DNA of 64,000 nucleotides from Clostridia bacterium (lineage in GTDB: Bacteria; Bacillota; Clostridia; Oscillospirales; Acutalibacteraceae): the NCBI GenBank assembly GCA_017434985.1, contig JAFSFY010000040.1, positions 1 to 64,000 on the forward strand, given 5' to 3'. The notes beneath the pieces were generated by a model. It saw nothing but the letters and a program-made list of their open reading frames with translations. It was not told the DNA's origin and did no database searches. Positions 14,768 to 23,832 of this stretch are shown one piece after another (the first letter of the stretch is position 1; each line of letters starts with the position of its first letter). The translations under genes and the position numbers were made by a program.

Positions 14768-15745
14768 TTATTCAAATACCGTTTCGATCACTTTGCCGCA
14801 ACCTGTCGGCGAATAGCGCCACCGTTCCAGGTGTCCTTCGGTGATGAAATAGTGAAGCGGGGCGGGCATCTCGCCCGTTTCTTGGGCGTCGATGAGCACC
14901 AATTTGAGTTTCATTTTGTCGGTGAGAATGTTTTTGATGTACACCCCCGCGTGTTGACCGACGCACACGCCTTCGCGCGGTTCGGCAAGCCCTGCCAAGT
15001 TGGGAGTGAGTTCCACGAAAATACCGTAGTCCTCCACCGAACGCACGATACCCATCACCGTTTCGCCTTGCGCAAACAAGGCGGCGTTTTCTTCCCACGT
15101 GCCGAGCAGTTCGCGTTGCGACAGGCAAATGCGGTTATCTTCAATCGAGGTGATCACCGCATAAATATCCATCCCCACGCACAACCGATCGGCGGGATGA
15201 GCAATACGGCTGACCGAAATGCTCGCAATCGGCAACAGCGCCGGTATGCCGCACCCAATGTCACAAAACGCACCGAAACTTTCGAGGCGTGTGACACGTG
15301 CCGAAATGACATCCCCACGCCGCAGGCGGTTGACAAATTCGCGGCGACATTTCTCTTGTGCCGCGCGGCGGGAGGCAATCACTCGGCATTTGCCGTCGGG
15401 ACCCGTTTCAAATCCCGTCACCAAAAAACTGACCGGTTTGGATACGCGCGAGATCAGCGCGATGTCCCGCGTGGTACCCTCCGCGATGCCGAGCGCCCCC
15501 TCCTCATACGGGATGATACCCGCCATACACGGCAATTCGATGTGCAAATTGTGTTCACCGTCACATAGTACCGCGCGCGCCTCCACGATCTCACCGAGCG
15601 CGGCGGCTTCGGCCAGTGCGCTTTCCGAACGGATGCGGCGGCGGTTGGCCAGCGTGTTGAGCAACATCCCTTCCGGGAAAAATTCCGTCATCTCTACTGT
15701 CATTCCTTTCTCCTGCATTTCTTCTCTTTGGATCATCTGATTCAT
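14768..15745 (-). CDS. S1 RNA-binding domain protein
   Basis: Predicted RNA-binding protein related to ribosomal protein S1 but shorter (325 residues). An N-terminal region of about 140 residues of S1-like character precedes a clear S1 domain near 145-220 (GDVISARVTRLESFGAFCDIGCGIPALLPIASIS...). A second S1-type repeat lies near 232-300 (GETVMGIVRSVEDYGIFVELTPNLAGLAEP). The start at 15745 is chosen because AAGGAAGG lies 5 nt upstream. It may act in translation or mRNA stability. No linked genes point to a more specific role. Confidence 0.75.
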   Translation of the reverse strand: MNQMIQREEMQEKGMTVEMTEFFPEGMLLNTLANRRRIRSESALAEAAALGEIVEARAVLCDGEHNLHIELPCMAGIIPYEEGALGIAEGTTRDIALISRVSKPVSFLVTGFETGPDGKCRVIASRRAAQEKCRREFVNRLRRGDVISARVTRLESFGAFCDIGCGIPALLPIASISVSRIAHPADRLCVGMDIYAVITSIEDNRICLSQRELLGTWEENAALFAQGETVMGIVRSVEDYGIFVELTPNLAGLAEPREGVCVGQHAGVYIKNILTDKMKLKLVLIDAQETGEMPAPLHYFITEGHLERWRYSPTGCGKVIETVFE

Positions 15746-15927
15746 ATATATGCCTTCCTTTTCTGTTCCATTCGGGAAAGATGACGCGAGAATTCGACTT
15801 CTGGCGAAAAAGACATATTTCCCGACGGATTTTAAACAAATATAAGCCGAAAGTCTCTTTTTATTCGGCTCGGCTTTTGTTATAGTATAGTTAGGATAAC
15901 ATACACGAAAGGGTGTTTTTTGTAGAA

Positions 15928-17316
15928 ATGAAGATGCATGGATTGGAAATTTCCGTTAAAAATCTGCCTGTTCTCGACAAAGGTTTCGTGCCGATGGCGG
16001 CGTTCTGCCGTGACTTTGAGGCTTCGGCCAAAAACGGCAAAGAAATTGCCGTGGCGGTGGAGCGCAACCAAGGTCAAATCGCGGTGCGCCGTTTCCGCAT
16101 TCACGGCACTGCCGCTATGCGCGAGGCGGACGCGGTATACGTGGATCGCACCGTCAAAATGCTGCTGTGGGCTTACGGTGGCTTCAAAGTGATGATCGGC
16201 GGCGACGATGAGATCGGTGCCGTGATCGCGAAAGCGTATGCCAAAGGGGGCTCGCGTGAATTTGACGCCAACTTTATGGCGCGCGTGTACGAGCGTCCGT
16301 TCGAAGTGGAATCGCTGGCGCTGTGCGACATCCCCGCGGCCAAATCCTCCGCGCAATCGGTCGGCCGTAACGTGGACGGTTGCCGCATCGGTTTTGACGC
16401 CGGCGGCAGCGACCGTAAGGTGTCCGCGGTAGTGGACGGTGTGTCGGTCTATTCCGAAGAAGTGGTGTGGTTCCCCAAAACCAACGCCGACCCCGATTAT
16501 CACTATCAAGGAATCCTCGATGCGTTCCGCACCGCCGCTTCCAAAATGCCGCGCGTGGATGCCATCGGCGTGTCCTCGGCGGGTGTGTATATCGACAACC
16601 GCGCGATGGTGGCTTCGCTGTTCATCAAAGTGCCGGAAGACGAGTTTGACGCGAAGGTGAAAAACATCTACCTGCGTGCCGCCAAAGAACTGGGCGAAAA
16701 CATCCCGATCGAAGTAGCCAACGACGGCGACGTGACCGCACTCGCGGGCGCGATGAGTCTGGAAAAGAACAACATTCTCGGTATCGCGATGGGTACGTCC
16801 GAAGCCGCGGGTTACGTGGACGGCGACGGCAACATCACCGGCTGGCTGAACGAACTCGCGTTTGCCCCCGTGGACCTGCAAGAAGATGCGATGGTGGACG
16901 AATGGTCGGGCGACAAAGGCTGCGGTGTGAAATACTTCTCGCAAGACAGCGTGATCAAACTCGCGCCCCGTGCCGGCATCGTGCTGGACGAAGCGCTCTC
17001 CCCTGCCGAGAAACTCAAAGTGGTGCAACACGAGATGGATATGGGCAACAAAAATGCCGACGATATCTACCTCTCCATCGGCACCTACCTCGGTCACACC
17101 CTCGCCTACTACGCGATGTACTATGAAATCGGCGACGTGTTGCTGCTCGGTCGCGTGATGTCCGGCAAAGGCGGCGATATCATCATTGCCGAAGCGCGCC
17201 GTGTGCTGGACGAAGAATATCCCGAAGTGGCCGCGATGGAACTCCACCTGCCCGACGAAAAAATTCGCCGCGTGGGTCAATCCGTTGCCGCCGCCAGCTT
17301 GCCGAAAATCGGCTGA
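15928..17316 (+). CDS. ROK-like sugar kinase/ASKHA ATPase with long N-terminus
   Basis: Predicted ATP-dependent kinase of the ROK/ASKHA type. The 462-residue protein has an extra N-terminal region of about 150 residues. The ATPase fold follows: a phosphate-1 motif IGFDAGGSDRKVSAVV (about 160), VDAIGVSSAGVYID, ANDGDVTALAGA (catalytic-Asp region) and a phosphate-2 motif LGIAMGTSEAAGYVDGDG. The classical ROK zinc motif is not evident. ATG at 15928 is likely; the GTG at 15913 overlaps the SD GAAAGGG. It stands alone between a divergent S1 gene and a terminator. Substrate not predictable. Confidence 0.7.
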   Translation: MKMHGLEISVKNLPVLDKGFVPMAAFCRDFEASAKNGKEIAVAVERNQGQIAVRRFRIHGTAAMREADAVYVDRTVKMLLWAYGGFKVMIGGDDEIGAVIAKAYAKGGSREFDANFMARVYERPFEVESLALCDIPAAKSSAQSVGRNVDGCRIGFDAGGSDRKVSAVVDGVSVYSEEVVWFPKTNADPDYHYQGILDAFRTAASKMPRVDAIGVSSAGVYIDNRAMVASLFIKVPEDEFDAKVKNIYLRAAKELGENIPIEVANDGDVTALAGAMSLEKNNILGIAMGTSEAAGYVDGDGNITGWLNELAFAPVDLQEDAMVDEWSGDKGCGVKYFSQDSVIKLAPRAGIVLDEALSPAEKLKVVQHEMDMGNKNADDIYLSIGTYLGHTLAYYAMYYEIGDVLLLGRVMSGKGGDIIIAEARRVLDEEYPEVAAMELHLPDEKIRRVGQSVAAASLPKIG

Positions 17317-17328
17317 ATAAAACGATAA

Positions 17329-17363
17329 AACAAGCACCTGCCTCTCGGCAGGTGCTTGTTTTT
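17329..17363. terminator. Bidirectional terminator
   Basis: CAAGCACCTGCC (17331-17342) pairs with GGCAGGTGCTTG (17347-17358), loop TCTC, followed by a T run. It lies between the converging kinase and lipoprotein genes. Confidence 0.85.
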
Positions 17364-17365
17364 GG

Positions 17366-18247
17366 TTATTCCGTAATCCAGTTGGGAATCAAAAGCGGGT
17401 GATTTAATTCCTCTATATCGGTGCCGAAACTGCAAAGGTATAGTGCTTCTCCAAATTTTCGCACTTCTGCAAAAAACACTGGTGCATCGGCGAGGGTCAC
17501 ACGAACATAGGCAAATCTTCCGGTAACTTGCTTATCGCTTAGCGACGTCGTAACGTCCACTTCCGCACCATCCGTTACAAATCCCCAGGAATCCAACTCC
17601 GATAATACAAACGTGCTCGCTTCATCCTTTTGAGGGGTGGCGGATAGACCATCAGGAAAAGAACATTTGATTCCATAAATACGTTCTTGTTGAGCAAGCA
17701 CGTAACAGGTCGCCCCCAAACCATCCGTCGTCAAACCTTTGTAATACCATACTACGTTGCCACTCGGTTTCGTTTCTGCATTCGAAAACGTAAAGAGCAC
17801 GTCTTCTCCTTTCAAGCGCGCCACCAATTGTTGTTTATCCTCACTCGGGGTTAGCAAATTCAGTTCAGGAGTCGGCAGAGTCGTGGTTGTCGGCGTACCC
17901 GGAATCGTTTTTTTTGTTTTCGTCGTCATTGTCGTATCCGTCAAAAAAACGGTAGTCGTGGTTTCGGTATTGGATTCGGTCGATACCCCAAAAGACCCTT
18001 TATCCGCCACAGTACCAATGGTGACCGCCGCTTTTTGTTCCGTAACGGTAGCCAACACCGTCGTGGTTGTCGTTGTTATCTCGGCAGTAGTCGTGCTTGT
18101 CTTCGTCGTGGTGGTCGTCTCAACCGTGGTGATCGTGGTCGGCGCGGTGGTTGTGGTTGCAACCGAGCCACCCTCACCACAAGCGGAAAGGAGAAAAACT
18201 ATCAGCAATAGCAATCCACACCAATATTTTTTCTTGTTAATCCTCAT
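17366..18247 (-). CDS. Thr-rich lipoprotein of unknown function
   Basis: Not recognised. The 293-residue protein has a lipobox LLSAC (Cys 23) and a very Thr-rich low-complexity spacer (about residues 30-130, runs such as TTTTTKTSTTTAEITTTTTT), followed by a compact C-terminal domain of about 150 residues (LVARLKGEDVLFTFSNAETKPSGNVVW...). The spacer resembles cell-wall-spanning linkers in other lipoproteins of this window. A strong SD (GGGAGG) lies 6 nt before the ATG. It is monocistronic, with a terminator downstream. Confidence 0.7.
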   Translation of the reverse strand: MRINKKKYWCGLLLLIVFLLSACGEGGSVATTTTAPTTITTVETTTTTKTSTTTAEITTTTTTVLATVTEQKAAVTIGTVADKGSFGVSTESNTETTTTVFLTDTTMTTKTKKTIPGTPTTTTLPTPELNLLTPSEDKQQLVARLKGEDVLFTFSNAETKPSGNVVWYYKGLTTDGLGATCYVLAQQERIYGIKCSFPDGLSATPQKDEASTFVLSELDSWGFVTDGAEVDVTTSLSDKQVTGRFAYVRVTLADAPVFFAEVRKFGEALYLCSFGTDIEELNHPLLIPNWITE

Positions 18248-18328
18248 TTTATCCTCCCTTCTCTACTAAAACAATATCCCGAAAATGGTTTGGCCTACGT
18301 GTTCACCTCTCTCTACAAAAATATGGAT

Positions 18329-18372
18329 AACCGTAGTCGTGCAACCACGGCTCTCATCTATATACTACGGTT
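18329..18372. repeat. Inverted repeat upstream of lipoprotein gene
   Basis: AACCGTAGT (18329-18337) and ACTACGGTT (18364-18372) form a perfect 9-bp inverted repeat about 80 nt upstream of the 18247 start. It could be an mRNA leader hairpin or an operator. The rest of the 18248-18549 spacer holds only this, the GC palindrome and the deoC promoter. Confidence 0.4.
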
Positions 18373-18427
18373 CTGATAAGAAATGTCACACGATATTTCA
18401 AAAAATTTTACTCATTTTCATTCTTTC

Positions 18428-18446
18428 GGGCGGGGAAACCCCGCCC
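18428..18446. repeat. GC-rich palindrome
   Basis: GGGCGGGG and CCCCGCCC arms surround AAA. Short GC palindromes of this form are common dispersed intergenic repeats in Firmicutes. No T run follows, so I do not call it a terminator. Confidence 0.5.
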
Positions 18447-18498
18447 CTACGCGCAAAAACGGGGCTGTGTCAATATTTTTGGTCGTCACACACGATGG

Positions 18499-18527
18499 TT
18501 GTTTTTTTACGCTGTTTGTGTTAAAAT
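18499..18527 (+). promoter_or_regulatory. Promoter of deo operon
   Basis: TTGTTT (18499-18504), a 17-bp spacer and TAAAAT (18522-18527) lie upstream of deoC. Confidence 0.45.
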
Positions 18528-18549
18528 AAAGCCAAAGGAGAGATGACCG

Positions 18550-19224
18550 ATGATTTCGTTACCCGAAATTTTGGCTACGGTGGATCACACCGTCTTGTCC
18601 CCCGCCACCACCAAGGCGGATATTTTGGCACTGTGCGACGATGCACGGCAATATCGCACCGCATCGGTGTGCATTCCGCCGTCCTTTGTGAAAGTGGCGG
18701 CCGAGTACCTGCAAGGCGATATTCCCGTTTGCACCGTGATCGGGTTTCCGACGGGGTACGTGGCCACGGCGGTTAAGTGCGAGGAAGCGCGGTTGGCGGT
18801 GGCCGACGGTGCCGACGAGATTGATATGGTCATCAACATCGGCTGGGTAAAAGACGGCCGTTTGGATGATGTTTTGACCGAAATTAACGCCGTGAAAGCG
18901 GCGTGTAACGGCAAACTGCTGAAAGTGATTATCGAAACGTGTTTGCTCACCGATGAAGAAAAAATCACGCTTTGCGACATCGTGTCCCGCTCGGATGCCG
19001 ATTTCATCAAGACCTCCACCGGTTTTTCCACGGGTGGCGCCACCCTGCACGACATTGATCTGTTTGCGAAACACGTGCACAGCGGCACCAAAATTAAAGC
19101 CGCGGGCGGTATTCGCAGTTTGGACGATGCGCGCGCTTTTTTGGAACACGGTGCCCATCGTTTGGGCACCAGTTCGGTGGTGCGCCTTGTCAAAAACGGT
19201 GGCGGTGACGGCAGTTCCTACTAA
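18550..19224 (+). CDS. deoC: Deoxyribose-phosphate aldolase
   Basis: Cleaves 2-deoxy-D-ribose 5-phosphate to glyceraldehyde 3-phosphate and acetaldehyde in deoxynucleoside catabolism. The 224-residue TIM-barrel protein has the Schiff-base Lys154 in DADFIKTSTGFSTG, the assisting Asp92 in DEIDMVINIG and Lys183 in TKIKAAGGIR. Length is normal for the short bacterial form. SD AAAGGAGAG precedes the ATG. It is first in a deoC-deoB-cdd operon and is followed after about 10-15 nt by deoB, whose product supplies its substrate. Confidence 0.95.
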   Translation: MISLPEILATVDHTVLSPATTKADILALCDDARQYRTASVCIPPSFVKVAAEYLQGDIPVCTVIGFPTGYVATAVKCEEARLAVADGADEIDMVINIGWVKDGRLDDVLTEINAVKAACNGKLLKVIIETCLLTDEEKITLCDIVSRSDADFIKTSTGFSTGGATLHDIDLFAKHVHSGTKIKAAGGIRSLDDARAFLEHGAHRLGTSSVVRLVKNGGGDGSSY

Positions 19225-19239
19225 AAAAGGAGTATGCGT

Positions 19240-20358
19240 ATGAAAAAACGCGTTTTTCTCATTGTCCTCGACAGCGTGGGCATCGGCCACGCGCCCGATG
19301 CCGCCGCATTCGGTGACGAAGGGGCACACACGCTTCTCTCGGTGAGCCGTTCGAAAAAACTGCACATTCCCACCTTGCTCGCAATGGGGCTTGGCAACGT
19401 GGAGGGCTCGCCTTTTGCGCCCGTTTCCGCCCCCACGGCGGCGGTGGCGCGGTTGCAGGAACACTCACACGGCAAGGATACCACCACGGGTCATTGGGAA
19501 CTGGCGGGTTTTGTGAGCAAGCGCCCGTTCCCCACCTATCCCGACGGATTCCCCGATGAATTGCTCGCGGCATTTTCTCGTCAAACGGGGTGCGGGGTGT
19601 TGTGCAACAAGCCGTATTCGGGCACACAAGTGATTGCCGACTACGGCGAAGAACATCGGCGAACGGGTGACTTGATCGTGTATACGTCCGCCGACAGTGT
19701 ATTTCAGGTAGCGGCGCACGAGGATATCGTTCCGCCCGAACAACTGTATGACTATTGCCGCATCGCACGGCAGTTGCTCACAGGGGAACACGCCGTGGGG
19801 CGCGTGATCGCGCGCCCGTTTACGGGTGAGCATCCCTTTACCCGCACCGAACGGCGGCGCGATTTTTCGCTGGAACCGCCCGCGGGTTTGTTGCCCGAAG
19901 CGGTGCAGCAAGCGGGGCTTGACTGCATCGGTGTGGGCAAGATTGGCGACATTTTTGCCGAAAAAGGGCTCACCGAAGTCCTCCACACCCACGGAAACGC
20001 CGACGGGATGGCGCAAACCGCCGCCCTTGCCGCGCGCGATTTTCACGGGTTGTGTTTTGTGAATTTGGTGGATTTTGATATGCTGTACGGTCACCGCAAC
20101 GACGTGGACGGCTATGCCGCCGCGTTGTCGGAATTTGACCGCTGGCTTGCCGCATTTTTGCCGACACTCGGCAAGGACGACGCGCTGCTCATCACCGCCG
20201 ACCACGGGTGTGACCCCGCCTTTCCCGGCACCGACCACACGCGCGAGATGGTGCCGTTATTGCTGTACGGCAACGGCATTGCGCCCGAAAACCACGGCAC
20301 GTTACCGTTTGGCACGGTAGCGACCGCTGTAACACGTTTATTGGGGGTATCCGAATGA
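19240..20358 (+). CDS. deoB: Phosphopentomutase
   Basis: Interconverts (deoxy)ribose 1-phosphate and 5-phosphate, feeding nucleoside breakdown into DeoC. The 372-residue alkaline-phosphatase-superfamily protein begins RVFLIVLDSVGIGHAPDA (metal-binding Asp) and has HGKDTTTGHWEL (phospho-acceptor Thr), VNLVDFDMLYGHRND and ITADHGCDPAFPGTDHTRE near the end. ATG at 19240 has AAGGAG with 8-nt spacing; the ATG at 19234 is too close. It overlaps cdd by 4 nt (ATGA), so the two are translationally coupled. Confidence 0.94.
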   Translation: MKKRVFLIVLDSVGIGHAPDAAAFGDEGAHTLLSVSRSKKLHIPTLLAMGLGNVEGSPFAPVSAPTAAVARLQEHSHGKDTTTGHWELAGFVSKRPFPTYPDGFPDELLAAFSRQTGCGVLCNKPYSGTQVIADYGEEHRRTGDLIVYTSADSVFQVAAHEDIVPPEQLYDYCRIARQLLTGEHAVGRVIARPFTGEHPFTRTERRRDFSLEPPAGLLPEAVQQAGLDCIGVGKIGDIFAEKGLTEVLHTHGNADGMAQTAALAARDFHGLCFVNLVDFDMLYGHRNDVDGYAAALSEFDRWLAAFLPTLGKDDALLITADHGCDPAFPGTDHTREMVPLLLYGNGIAPENHGTLPFGTVATAVTRLLGVSE

Positions 20359-20735
20359 CACACGACATGTTATTGGCCCTTGCCAAAGAGGCACTAAAAA
20401 ACGCCTATGCGCCGTATTCGCGGTTTACCGTTGGTGCGGCACTGCTGTGTACCGACGGCACGGTGTATACGGGTTGCAACATTGAAAACGCAGCCTTTTC
20501 CCCCACCGTATGTGCCGAGCGCGTGGCGTTCTTTAAAGCTGTCAGCGACGGCAAACGCGATTTTACGGCCATTGCCATCGTGAACGGAAACGGCACGCCG
20601 TGCTCGCCGTGTGGCGTGTGCCGACAGGTGATGGCGGAGTTTTGTGCGCCCGACTTTACCGTGGTACTCGAAAATAACGGTGCACCCGCTGCGTATCCGC
20701 TGGCGGAACTGTTGCCGCATTCGTTTGCATTATAA
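20355..20735 (+). CDS. cdd: Cytidine deaminase
   Basis: Deaminates cytidine and deoxycytidine to uridine and deoxyuridine in pyrimidine salvage. The 126-residue protein is the small tetrameric type. Zinc is bound by Cys53 in TVCAERVA, with catalytic Glu55, and by Cys86 and Cys89 in CSPCGVCRQ. It is the last gene of the deo operon, overlapping deoB. A shared terminator separates it from the converging argS. Confidence 0.95.
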   Translation: MTHDMLLALAKEALKNAYAPYSRFTVGAALLCTDGTVYTGCNIENAAFSPTVCAERVAFFKAVSDGKRDFTAIAIVNGNGTPCSPCGVCRQVMAEFCAPDFTVVLENNGAPAAYPLAELLPHSFAL

Positions 20736-20736
20736 G

Positions 20737-20769
20737 AAAATCGCCTCTGCCGATGGCAGAGGCGATTTG
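20737..20769. terminator. Bidirectional terminator
   Basis: AAAATCGCCTCTGCC (20737-20751) pairs with GGCAGAGGCGATTT (20755-20768), loop GAT. It serves both cdd and argS. Confidence 0.85.
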
Positions 20770-20771
20770 TT

Positions 20772-22511
20772 TTACATCTTTTCGGGGGCGTCGATCTTGA
20801 GAAGCGTGAGCACGTTTTTGAGGGTGATGCGGGCGGCTTCACACAGCGACAAGCGCGCTTGTTGCAGATCCGCTTCCACGCCGCGCACACGACACGCGTT
20901 GTAGAATTTGTGGAACAGGGTGGCAAGTTCCATCGCGTAACGCGTCATCCCCGCAGGGTCTTGGTCCTTGGCACACGAAACGATCGCACCGGGATAGGCG
21001 GTGAGATGACGGATGAGGTCGCGCTCCTCGCTCGTTTGCAACAAGACGAGTTGCTCGTCCGACGGGGCGGAAAGCGTGACACCGTCCTCCGCCAACGTGC
21101 GGAAGATGGAGCACAGACGTGCGTGGGCGTATTGCACGTAGTACACGGGGTTGGAGGAGGATTCCTCAATGGCCAAGCCGAGGTCGAAGTCCATTTGGGT
21201 AGACGCTTCGCGCAGGTTGAAGAAGAAACGCGCGGCATCGACAGGCACTTCGTCGAGCAGGTCCGCCAGTTGGATGGCTTTGCCCGAACGCTTGGACATA
21301 CGCACCACTTCACCGTCACGCATCAAGCGGACAAGTTGAATGAGCACGATTTGGAGTTTGTTACCGTCCAGACCGATGGCATCCATCGCGCCTTTCATAC
21401 GCGCCACGTGGCCGTGGTGGTCGGCACCCCACACGTCGATGCAGGTGTCGAATCCGCGGGCAAATTTGTTGCGGTGGTAGGCGATATCGGCGGCAAAGTA
21501 GGTCGGGTTGCCGTTGGCACGGACGAGAACTTCATCCTTGATGCCTTCTTCCACGCCGTCGCGATTGGTATGTTTTTTGCCTTGATATTTTTCGCCGTGT
21601 TCGCCCGCACGGTACCACAGCGCGCCGTCCTTTTCGTAGGTGAGGCCGCGTTCGGTCAGCAAGTCAATGACTTCTTGCAGTTCGCCGTTTTGGTGCAACA
21701 CCGATTCGTGGAACCAACGGTCGTATTCAATGCGATATTTGGCCATATCGCGGTGCATTTTGTCGATGTTGAGCGGCAAGGCATACGCCACCAGCGCATC
21801 ACGGCGTTCGCGTTCTTCGGCGTTTACGAACGAATCGCCGTACTTCGCGGCAAAGCCTTTGGCGTGTTCACGGATATCGTCGCCGTGGTAGGCATCTTCG
21901 GGCATCACGATTGCCTCTTCGCCTTTGTAGAGTTGCAGATAGCGCACTTCCAGCGACAAGGCGAATTTTTCGATTTGGTTGCCCGCGTCGTTGACGTAAA
22001 ATTCACGGCTGACTTCGTAGCCCGCGGCATCCAGCACCGAGGCCAAGCAGTCACCCAGCGCGCCGCCGCGCGCGTTGCCCATGTGCATCGGGCCGGTGGG
22101 GTTGGCGGACACGTATTCCACCATCACCTTTTTGCCTTCGCCGTAGTTGCTGCGACCGTAGTTGTCACCCTCAGCCAACACTTCTTTGACGGCGTCACCG
22201 TAATAGGAATCGGCCAAGAAGAAGTTTAAGAAACCGGGGCCCGCCACTTCCACACGGGACAGCGCGGTGCCGTCCAATTCCAGATGAGCGGCGATCGCCT
22301 CGGCAATTTGGCGAGGCGCTTTTTTAAAGGCGCGCGCCGACACCATCGCCGCGTTGACCGCCAGGTCACCGTGGGTGCGGTCGGCCGGCGTTTCCACCGC
22401 AAAGGGAGGCAACGCTTCGTTCGGCAGTTCGCCTGCCGACACGGCGGCTTGTACCGCTTTTTCGATGGCAAGGCGCAGTTGAGATTCGGTTTTTTGCACG
22501 ATCGTAGACAT
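20772..22511 (-). CDS. argS: Arginine--tRNA ligase
   Basis: Charges tRNA-Arg with arginine using ATP. The 579-residue class I synthetase has the HIGH-type motif GPMHMGNARGG (His143-Asn146) and a KMSKS-type loop VVRMSKRSGKAI. The N-terminal Add-1-like region and the C-terminal anticodon-binding domain with QYAHARLCSIFR and the final LLKIDAPEKM are present. It starts on the ATG overlapping the stop of the DUF1934 gene (TAATG) and is the last gene of murI-ywiB-argS. Confidence 0.95.
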   Translation of the reverse strand: MSTIVQKTESQLRLAIEKAVQAAVSAGELPNEALPPFAVETPADRTHGDLAVNAAMVSARAFKKAPRQIAEAIAAHLELDGTALSRVEVAGPGFLNFFLADSYYGDAVKEVLAEGDNYGRSNYGEGKKVMVEYVSANPTGPMHMGNARGGALGDCLASVLDAAGYEVSREFYVNDAGNQIEKFALSLEVRYLQLYKGEEAIVMPEDAYHGDDIREHAKGFAAKYGDSFVNAEERERRDALVAYALPLNIDKMHRDMAKYRIEYDRWFHESVLHQNGELQEVIDLLTERGLTYEKDGALWYRAGEHGEKYQGKKHTNRDGVEEGIKDEVLVRANGNPTYFAADIAYHRNKFARGFDTCIDVWGADHHGHVARMKGAMDAIGLDGNKLQIVLIQLVRLMRDGEVVRMSKRSGKAIQLADLLDEVPVDAARFFFNLREASTQMDFDLGLAIEESSSNPVYYVQYAHARLCSIFRTLAEDGVTLSAPSDEQLVLLQTSEERDLIRHLTAYPGAIVSCAKDQDPAGMTRYAMELATLFHKFYNACRVRGVEADLQQARLSLCEAARITLKNVLTLLKIDAPEKM

Positions 22512-22909
22512 TAACAGGACACTTCCTTGACAAGTATTTCAATTTCGTTTTGGGTGGCACCGCCGCCCATATCCAAACGGTACGACGCGTTTAGCACGCC
22601 GCCGTGTTCTCCGAGACGATTATCCAGCCGTTGCGCCGTCACACCGATGGTGAACGCGCCGTACGGCGTTTGGTAGTTGCACAAATGCGTCATCCCCACC
22701 TGCAAGGTCATCACTGAAGCGGTTTCGCCGCGACGGTCAATCACCACTTTGTCGGGTGTGACGGTGAGGGTGGTGGACGCTTCCTCTTCCGTATAGGATA
22801 AACGGAGCAATCGACCACGTTTTTCGAGGGTGCCGACGGCTTGTTGCTCGGTACGGTCGCACTCCCCGTCCATATACTGCGTGGCACGCACCGTGACGGT
22901 TACGGTCAT
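22511..22909 (-). CDS. ywiB: DUF1934 family protein (YwiB-like)
   Basis: Function unknown; a small beta-barrel of calycin type is characteristic of the DUF1934 family. Of 132 residues, the central VDRRGETASVMTLQVGMTHLCNYQTPYGAFTIGVTAQRL-type stretch and the final tandem strands (LNASYRLDMGGG) fit the family. In Bacillus ywiB lies next to argS, as here. It overlaps murI at its start (ATGA) and argS at its end (TAATG), indicating tight co-expression. Confidence 0.8.
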   Translation of the reverse strand: MTVTVTVRATQYMDGECDRTEQQAVGTLEKRGRLLRLSYTEEEASTTLTVTPDKVVIDRRGETASVMTLQVGMTHLCNYQTPYGAFTIGVTAQRLDNRLGEHGGVLNASYRLDMGGGATQNEIEILVKEVSC

Positions 22910-23721
22910 CCTTCGTCACCGTCCCACTTGATCTCTTCCACGCATTCACCCACGGGGCGACCGAGAAAGCGTGCCGCAAGTTCACCAAAATCGTGCGGAC
23001 GGTCACTGACGAAGAAGCGGCAGGAACCCTCGTCGCACCGAGCGAGAGCATCGTGTTCACGCAACAGTTCGGCGCACGCCTTGGCACAAGCTTCGCCCGA
23101 GTCGATCAACGTCACCCCATCCCCCAAAATATCCGCAAGAATGGGAGAAAGCAGCGGGAAGTGGGTGCAACCAAGCACCACCGTATCCACCTGCTGTTCA
23201 ATGAGCGGTTGCAAATAGCGGCGCGCGACCGCCACAGTGGCTTCGTTATCCCGTTCGATCCATCCGCTTTCCACCAGCGACACGAAGAGCGGACACGCCG
23301 TGGCAAACACCTGCACGTCCCTCTCGCTTTCGGAAAGGGCTTTGTGGAACGCGCCCGAATGCACGGTGGCACCGGTGCCGAGAACGCCGATACACCCGTT
23401 TTTGGTAGCGCGCAAGGCGGCGCTTGCCGTGGGTTGCACAACACCCATTGCGGGAACAGGCAGACGGGTAAGCACGTCGGCCGCCACCGAACTGACCGTG
23501 CCGCAAGCGGCGATGATACATTTGACGTCCTGCCCGAGCAGGAAACGGCAATCTTGCTCGGTATACCGACGGATCGTTTCGGCACTGCGCGTGCCGTACG
23601 GGACACGCCCTGTATCACCGAAATAGACGATGTTTTCGTTCGGCAACAAGGTGACGAGTCGGCGCACGACCGAAAGGCCACCCAAACCGGAATCAAACAC
23701 ACCAATGGCACGATTGTCCAC
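22906..23721 (-). CDS. murI: Glutamate racemase
   Basis: Makes D-glutamate for peptidoglycan. The 271-residue protein starts with IGVFDSGLGGLSVVR (Asp10, Ser11) and has GDTGRVPYG, the first catalytic Cys73 in IIAACGTVSS and the second Cys in VVLGCTHFPLL. The residue after Cys73 is Gly where many homologues have Asn. The start codon is GTG at 23721, 7 nt after GGGAGG; no ATG fits. It is first in the murI-ywiB-argS operon and has a promoter at 23754-23782. Confidence 0.93.
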   Translation of the reverse strand: MDNRAIGVFDSGLGGLSVVRRLVTLLPNENIVYFGDTGRVPYGTRSAETIRRYTEQDCRFLLGQDVKCIIAACGTVSSVAADVLTRLPVPAMGVVQPTASAALRATKNGCIGVLGTGATVHSGAFHKALSESERDVQVFATACPLFVSLVESGWIERDNEATVAVARRYLQPLIEQQVDTVVLGCTHFPLLSPILADILGDGVTLIDSGEACAKACAELLREHDALARCDEGSCRFFVSDRPHDFGELAARFLGRPVGECVEEIKWDGDEG

Positions 23722-23753
23722 GCCGATTCCTCCCTTTTTGCACAGATATAGTC

Positions 23754-23782
23754 ATTATACCATAGTATACGCAAAAAAACAA
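23754..23782 (-). promoter_or_regulatory. Promoter of murI operon
   Basis: On the minus strand TTGTTT (23782-23777), a 17-bp spacer and consensus TATAAT (23759-23754) lie 32 nt upstream of the murI GTG. Confidence 0.65.
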
Positions 23783-23798
23783 GCCGTTTTGACCGCAA

Positions 23799-23827
23799 AA
23801 AAGCGAGGATGAACCATCCTCGCTTTT
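23799..23827 (-). terminator. Terminator after kinase gene
   Basis: AAAAGCGAGGATG pairs with CATCCTCGCTTTT around AAC. It ends the 24942-23833 gene just upstream of the murI promoter. Confidence 0.8.
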
Positions 23828-23832
23828 GATGA

